Source: Haliotis asinina
Lineage: Eukaryota; Mollusca; Gastropoda; Lepetellida; Haliotidae
Assembly: GCF_037392515.1 (NCBI RefSeq)
Contig: NC_090295.1
Coordinates: forward strand, 13,411,001-13,475,000
Length of the DNA stretch: 64,000 nt
Reading direction: 5' to 3'
How positions within the stretch are numbered: the stretch's first letter is position 1; each line of letters starts with the position of its first letter. Both the position numbers and the translations under genes were made by a program. Positions 52,201-60,700 of this stretch are shown in pieces. The notes under the pieces are model-generated. The model was not told the DNA's origin and searched no databases. It saw nothing but the letters and a program-made list of their open reading frames with translations.

Positions 52201-53883
52201 GGCGTAAAACTGAACTCACTCACTCACTCAGACTACCACCATATAGCTGAGTGCGGTGAAAACTGAACTCTCACTCACTCACTCACTCACTCACTCAGAC
52301 TGCCACAATATAGCTGAGTGCGGTGAAAACTGAACTCTCACTCACTCACTCACTCACTCACAAATGTGATCATGGGAACAGTTAGACTCAGTGATGTTTT
52401 GTTTTCAGAATGAAGCTGCAGACTTTCATGACAGAAACCCTTCAAGGACTGTCCATATCAAAGGACTGGTTGATAGGAGCTCGACCTTGTTCTCCACGCC
52501 TGCTGTTCTATTTTGACACGCCAACTTTTGAGATGGCCCCTGATGACATTGACACAGGAAAACCCAGGGCTTTGGTACAGTTGCCTTAATACCTATTTAT
52601 ACCTATATTATCTAAAATAGCTCACACACACTCAAAAAATGAATTATATGCTATTGAACACATCCTGTTTTAGGACATTAGGTTAAAACTGCCATGTGCA
52701 CAGCTTATTAGACTGCCCATAAAATAAATATTCTGTTCGTTTAATTTCTGACAGTCCCTTTTGTCTTTGATAGATACCTTTTCCAACACTTCCTGTTAAA
52801 AAAGAACACTTGATTTGGGGTTCACTAGTTAGATGTTACAGGTTAAGTCACATTTGGGGACTTATCAAGTCAAGTTTATTCAAGTTTTTGATCATTGGTC
52901 ATAGTTTTTGTTACTTCATCTGTACCTTTACCTTTGAGATTTCTTTAATATTATAAAGGACTCAGAAAATTGAACGAAGAAACTGGATAGCTTGATTTTG
53001 TAAGATTTAATGTTCAATGGATGATGGAATGTTTCTTATCACAGAAAAATCCCCCACTTAAGAGACTTGTGCACAATATTGAGGACCAGATTTACAGAAT
53101 TCTGAGAAAGTCAAGAATCATCACAAATATCAGGTAAATTCAATGGAATATTTTAGTGTTGAAAGGCTTTTAGTTTGAATAGTAGTTTGTCTTGTCCCAA
53201 GAATTAAGAGCTGCATATCCGCATTTGATTTAATTTTGCTCTCTCTACCAAAGACGGCATTTATGTTTTGGAAGACTTTAGAGCACTGGATAGTTTTTCA
53301 CCTTCATATCCCAGTAGTTGATCAATCTGTGGATTTGTTGTTGCCATGCTCATGTTGGTCAAATTACCCAATATTTATTGTGCTTTTTGATTCTATCTGA
53401 TGCCATGTCTGTTGTTGGCAACAAGTGCTGCATGTGCTAGTGGTATGTCTATAGGTGCCAGGGTTCCGTTCCTCAAGCGATTGTAGTGCTATGACATTCT
53501 TTTGTCTATGTTATGGTATGGAAGTTACGATCATCTTAGCGCTACAATTATTTTGTGGAATGGAGTCTGTAGTGCGAAGTCTGTTGGTGCCAAATCTGTC
53601 AGTACCATGTTTGCTGTTCTATGTCCGTGTGTTCTCTGTGTGGCGTAAACAATAACATTACATGTTGCGATACATGATATTGCTGTTGTGTTGTCTATGC
53701 AGCAACAATTCCCTGTTCGCTGTCCCGGCCAACCAGGAGTTCGTGTATGTGAATAGCCGACCGAATGAAGCCACCGATCCCATTACAGTATTCCTACAGA
53801 ATCTCCGCATCAACTCAGCAGTTGCCAAAGATTCAGGTAAGGATTAAGATCAGGACCCTGTTCCCTCAAAGCGATCATAGACG

Positions 53884-53919
<36 letters not shown>

Positions 53920-54764
53920 TATTTATTAAGTAATGTTGGCCTAATGGCCTATAACACAGTTGACAGATACAATATTTTACGTGTTATTTTCAAGAGTAGT
54001 GCTTAAACAGGTGTTTCAAAAATAGAGCAACTGATTTAATAACATGTGGATCTTTAGACTGTACTACATTTATCATGCTTTGTTCACACTGAGACATGGC
54101 ATTCAGCTGCGGCAAGTACTTTTTGCGAATTTCATTATATTTTGTACACTGCATAAAAACATGGTATTCATCTTCAATCGACCCAAGATTGCAATTTATA
54201 CAGATACACCTGGTTATACAATTGTCTTTACTTCTTCTGAAAGAAACAATTTTAAAATTATGTTGGGATATTCTAAATGTACAAACTACGCTCAGGAGAG
54301 ACTTATCATTCAGCTTCAAAATATGACATTCATCCTCCTGAATTGCTTTCAGCTTAGAGTAGTGTATTAAATAATGTGAGCTACAAATAGAATCATGCCA
54401 AGTTTGTACATATCAGTTAATCTTTCTCTAAACTACCGATCGTAGCGCTGTGTTATAAGCCTATGTTACAATATGGGAGTTACGATCATCTTAGCACAGT
54501 ATGGGAGGTTTTCCCTGATGGTCAGTGGCAGTATAACAGATGAAATATTGATTTTTTTTGTTTGTACAATATTTATATTAAGACATTGTTACAACTGTCT
54601 CAGGACATTTTCAGTAGCAGAAAAAGCTCATATATACCCCAAGGAAGACTCTCTTCATGGAATTTATGTGGTTTGCTGCATTTGAAAAGTAAGGGATTTT
54701 TAAATTGGAGTGGCTTTGCATGTCTTTGATATATGAAAACGTAATTATTATGTTGCCTTTATCA

Positions 54765-54795
<31 letters not shown>

Positions 54796-57700
54796 CAGCC
54801 TTGTAATATGTATAATTATGATGACAAACCTGTTTCATGTCTCAGAATCCCCACGTAGTCGGAGCTATGCGACCAATCGGCGCTCAAATCAAGCATCAGG
54901 GGATACTCAGAGAACATCAGTGACAATGTTTAGTCGCCCTGAGAACAGTTTCAAGGAGTTCCTCTGGCAACACATTGACCAGGCTTTCACCAAAGGCTTT
55001 GATGATAATGTTGGTAGAAACCCAGTCCCTGCTGTGTTTGAGGTATTTGAATGTGTTCTTTTTGTATTCTAACCACACATAAAGTGTAGAAAGGGCTCCT
55101 AGTATCCAATGATTGTCACACATGGTGTGGAATGGTTGGATGGTGTGGAAAGGTTGGATGGCTAATGTATTTGCTTTTCATGGCATGCTTGATTCCCCAT
55201 GTGGGTGCAATGTGTGAAGCCCATCTATGGTGTCCCCCATTGTCATATTGTGAGAATATTGCTAAAAGCTCACTCACTCTGCTTGACACACGTGGTGATT
55301 CTGGAGTAGGATAGACCCTTGTGTCTAATGCTTGTCACACATACTGATTCTGGGGTAGGATAGACCCTTGTGTCTAATGCTTGTCACACATACTGATTCT
55401 GGAGTAGGGTAGGCCCCTTGTGTCTAACGTTTGACACACATGGTGGTTCTGGGGTAGGATAGACCCTTGTGTCTAATGCTTGTCACACATACTGATTCTG
55501 GAGTAGGATAGGCCCTTTGTATCTAACGTTTGACACACATGGTGGTTCTGGGGTAGGATAGACCCTTGTGTCTAATGCTTGTCACACATACTGATTCTGG
55601 AGTAGGGTAGGCCCCTTGTGTCTAACGTTTGACACACATGGTGGTTCTGGGGTAGGATAGACCCTTGTATCTAATGCTTGTCACACATACTGATTCTGGA
55701 GTAGGGTAGGCCCCTTGTGTCTAATGCTTGTCACACATACTGATTCTGGAGTAGGGTAGGCCCCTTGTGTCTAATGCTTGTCACACATACTGATTCTGGA
55801 GTAGGGTAGGCCCCTTGTGTCTAATGCTTGTCACACATACTGATTCTGGGGTAGGGTAGGCCCCTTGTGTCTAATGCTTGTCACACATACTGATTCTGGA
55901 GTAGGATAGACACTTGTGTCTAATGCTTGTCACACATACTGATTCTGGGGTAGGATAGACCCTTGTGTCTAATGCTTGTCACACATACTGATTCTGGAGT
56001 AGGATAGACCCTTGTGTCTAATGCTTGTCACACATACTGATTCTGGAGTAGGATAGACCCTTGTGTCTAATGCTTGTCACACATACTGATTCTGGGGTAG
56101 GATAGACCCTTGTGTCTAATGCTTGTCACACATACTGATTCTGGGGTAGGATAGACCCTTGTGTCTAATGCTTGTCACACATACTGATTCTGGAGTAGGA
56201 TAGACCCTTGTGTCTAATGCTTGTCACACATACTGATTCTGGAGTAGGGTAGGCCCCTTGTGTCTAATGCTTGTCACACATACTGATTCTGGGGTAGGAT
56301 AGACCCTTGTGTCTAATGCTTGTCACACATACTGATTCTGGGGTAGGATAGACCCTTGTGTCTAATGCTTGTCACACATACTGATTCTGGAGTAGGATAG
56401 ACCCTTGTGTCTAATGCTTGTCACACATACTGATTCTGGGGTAGGATAGACCCTTGTGTCTAATGCTTGTCACACATACTGATTCTGGAGTAGGATAGAC
56501 CCTTGTGTCTAATGCTTGTCACACATACTGATTCTGGAGTAGGATAGACCCGTGTGTCTAATGCTTGTCACACATACTGATTCTGGAGTAGGATAGACCC
56601 GTGTGTCTAATGCTTGTCACACATACTGATTCTGGAGTAGGATAGACCCTTGTGTCTAATGCTTGTCACACATACTGATTCTGGAGTAGGATAGACCCGT
56701 GTGTCTAATGCTTGTCACACATGCTGATTCTGGGGTAGGATAGACCCTTGTGTCTAATGCTTGTCACACATACTGATTCTGGAGTAGGATAGACCCGTGT
56801 GTCTAATGCTTGTCACACATACTGATTCTGGAGTAGGGTAGACCCTTGTGTCTAATGCTTGTCACACATACTGATTCTGGAGTAGGATAGACCCGTGTGT
56901 CTAATGCTTGTCACACATACTGATTCTGGAGTAGGGTAGGCCCCTTGTGTCCAACGTTTGACACACATGGTGGTTCTGGGGTAGGATAGGCCCTTTGTAT
57001 CTAATGTTTGTTACACATGGTGATTTTGGAGTAGGATAGGCCCCTTGTGTCTGATGTTTGTCACACATGCTGATTCTTGTGAAGCATAGGCCACTTGTGT
57101 CTAGTGCTTGTCACACATGGTGATTCAGGGGTAGCATAGGCCCCTTGTGTCTGATGTTTGTCACACATGGTGATTCTTGTGAAGCATAGGCCACTTGTGT
57201 CTAGTGCTTGTCACACATGGTGATTCAGGGGTAGCATAGGCCCCTTGTGTCTGGTGTTTGTCACACATGGTGATTCTTGGGTAGAATGAGTCCCCAGGAC
57301 AGTCACTCTTGATAACCAACCAAAATGAGTGTTGGTTGGTAACAAATGTTGTCATAATATATCATTGCTGTTCCTGTTCACAGACTAGATCATCACCAGG
57401 CCTAGGTGGAATGTTACTGTTTGAAAGGTACAACAGGAGTTGTGTTTTTCCTTGCAGATGGCCAACAGTGAGACATGGTTCGCCGTGGCTATTCGGCTGT
57501 ACAAGTTCTTCTTCTCTGACTCACCTGAAGGAAAAGTTGCAACCCACCTCACCACACTCAGGTCCCTGCTAGAGACGGATGTCAGGTTCTCAGAAAAGTA
57601 AGATACCTTCCATAGGGTTTAGACACAAAGTAAAGACTCTAGTACAAGATCATTACCTCTTCCAAATAATCATAGACAAGTGAAGATCCAGGTTAGAATT

Positions 57701-60700
57701 GGTCGTGAACAATCCATGCTTGTCATGAAAGGCGACTAACGGGGACAGGTGGTCAGACTTGCTGACATGGTTGACACATTGTTTCCCAGTTGTGTAGATT
57801 GATGCTCATGCTGTTAATCTTTGGATTGTCTTGTCCAGACTTCATTATTTACAGAATGCCACCATATAGCTGGAATATTGCTGAGTGTGGTATTAAACAG
57901 TGAACCAAAAACCAAAGAATCATGAAAGTGTTATTAGTAATGATGAGATGACATGGGAGTTAAATAACTGACTTGTGTTTGTGTACTTCATTAATGCTGA
58001 CCAGGGTTAAACTCTTTAAACATCTTGCTGCGAATAGTTGCAAAATTGCTGATGCAGTGTAAAGCAATATTCAATAATTCCCTGAATCATTTGGCATAAC
58101 ACAGACAGAGTCTGGTCTGGACTTGATCATTTACAGACCATCACCATATAGCTGGAATATTGCTGAATGTGGCGTATAACTAAACTAACTCACTCAAACA
58201 TTTCCCTTAGCAGAAATTTAGAACTTGTTTTAGAACTATAACTCTCAATTCTACCTTTGAATGAAGACAACCTTCATGTCATTTTTCTGAGCACAATTTA
58301 GTAGTATCACAATAGCAGGAAGGCTGTGTTTCTGATTTCCATGCAAACCTTCTGAAGGAGCTGTGCTTGAAAGTGTCAGGAGGCAGGATCTATTAATTAT
58401 CTGAATATTTAAGAAATATTGTCATATGAAATATATCCTAAGGGATTTTCTACACAAAGCAATAAGGGGAACTAACTCTGACAGACAAATCCATTGTTGT
58501 TTTGTCTCCAAAGCCGATGCTCCAAGATCTTGCCACTAGCTGAGAATGCCTATCAACAAGACTTGCCCCAACACTACATCACCACCTACCATCTGTCCAA
58601 GGTGAGTTTTCTGCATGGAAGATTGAAAAGTGTTATCAGAGTGTCACCAGAAACTGTCAGAATGTAAATGAAAATACCATGAGAATATTATGACACAGAC
58701 AATATAAAACCATCAGAGAGCCATCATAAATGTAAAAATATCATCAGAATGAATATAATCATCACAATACCACCATGTCTCATCAAAATGTCATCATAAT
58801 GTCATCACATTGTCATCAGTGTGGTATCATAGCCTAATGGTTAAATCGTTCATTCCTCACCCCGAAGACCTGGGTTCGATTCCCCACATGGGTACAGTGT
58901 GTGAAGCCCATTTCTGGTGTCCCCTGCTGTGATATTGCTGGAATATTGCTAAAAGTGATGTTAAACCATACTCACTAACATTGTCATCAACCCATGCTTG
59001 TTATAAGAGGCAACTAACGGAATTGAATGATCAAACTTGTTGACCTTCTTGACTCATGTGACCCGTGAATGTCCTGGGGTAGAATAGACCTTCAGCAACC
59101 CATGCTTGCCACAAAAGGCGACTATGCTTGTCGTAAGAGGCGACTAACGGGATCAAGTGGTGAAGCTTGCTGACTTGGTTGACACATGTCATCGGTTCCC
59201 AATTGCGCAGATCGATGCTCATGTTTTTGATCACTGGATTGTCTGGTCCAGACTCGATTATTTACAGACCGCAGCCATATAGCTTGAATATTGCTGAGTG
59301 TGGCGTGAAACTCAATTCGCTCGCTCGCTCTTGACACATGTATTCATATAACAATTGAGTAAATCCATGCTCATGCTGTTGATCACTGGATTTTCTTGTC
59401 CAAACACAAAGATCTACAATGCTGCAATATAGGTGTGGAGCTAAACAAGAAACCAGCCAATCGTCATTTGAACCACCATATTTTCATCAGAATATCATCA
59501 CAGTATTGAATAATCATCACAATGGCAAACAAAACACACTATTAATCACTAGACAAAACAAGACCTATTGCAGGAATGTCTAGACACTCAGCTATTTGAG
59601 TAAACTTGAGTCTTTGGTTTCTTGTTACCCGATTTCTGAAGTGTATTCTGTATTCCAAAGATGTAATGAATTTATAGAAATCGTTTTCCTTTCTGTTCCA
59701 ACAATAACTATGTGAATGTCTTTGTATGGAAGTACCACTAAAGAGGAACCAGATCTCTATATTTTTTCAATTTTCTTTCATATCACTGTATGCCTGCATA
59801 CCTGCCAATGCCGTTTAAGCTACATAATTTCAAACAGAGTCGAGCACTACGAGAATAAATTTACATACACAGTGTACTTGCAACATCCTCATAATCAGAG
59901 TTATTATTATTCCAGCTGGCTCAAGCGAAGCGAGTGTTTGCCCAGTTTGCACGAGGTCCTGCATTTGACAAGTACATGGTTCAGCTGGAGGATGCCTGTG
60001 AAACATGGTGGAAGTCAGGACACCAGCAGTGTGAGGCTGTCAGTCTCACTGGGAACCTATGTATGAACGCTGTAAGTCAGACTCAGTGGGAACCTTAGCA
60101 ACTGGTATGGACCTTGTATGTGAGTCTCTCCAGCAACTTGTATGGGTCCTGTATGTCAGTCTCCCCAACAACTTGCATGGGTCCTGTATGTCAGTCTCTC
60201 CAGCAACTTGTATGGGTCCTGTATGTCAGTCTCTCCAGCAACTTGTATGGGTCCTGTATGTCAGTCTCTCCAGCAACTTGTGTGGGTCCTGTATGTCAGT
60301 CTCTCCAGCAGCTTGTATGGTTCCTGTATGTCAGTCTCCCCAGCAACTTGTATGGGTCCTGTATGTCAGTCTCCCCAGCAACTTGTATGGGTCCTGTATG
60401 TGAGTCTCTCCAGCAACTTGTATGGGTCCTGTATGTCAGTCTCCCCAGCAACTTGTGTGGGTCCTGTATGTCAGTCTCTCCAGCAGCTTGTATGAGTCCT
60501 GTATGTCAGTCTCCCCAACAACTTGTATGGTTCCTGTATGTCAGTCTCTCCAGCAACTTGCATGGGTCCTGTATGTCAGTCTCTCCAGCAACTTGTATGG
60601 GTCCTGTATGTCAGTCTCTCCAGCAACTTGTATGGGTCCTGTATGTCAGTCTCTCCAGCAACTTGTGTGGGTCCTGTATGTCAGTCTCTCCAGCAGCTTG

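Noticed and set aside
55285..57290. Regular direct repeats that could suggest a CRISPR-like array
   Set aside because: Units are contiguous, without unique spacers, and lie in an animal gene intron; a minisatellite.
58812..58979. A- and B-box-like sequences that could suggest a tRNA gene (also 1303, 29352)
   Set aside because: No cloverleaf forms, and the unit continues into the shared SINE core and CACTCAC tail; tRNA-derived SINEs, not tRNA genes.
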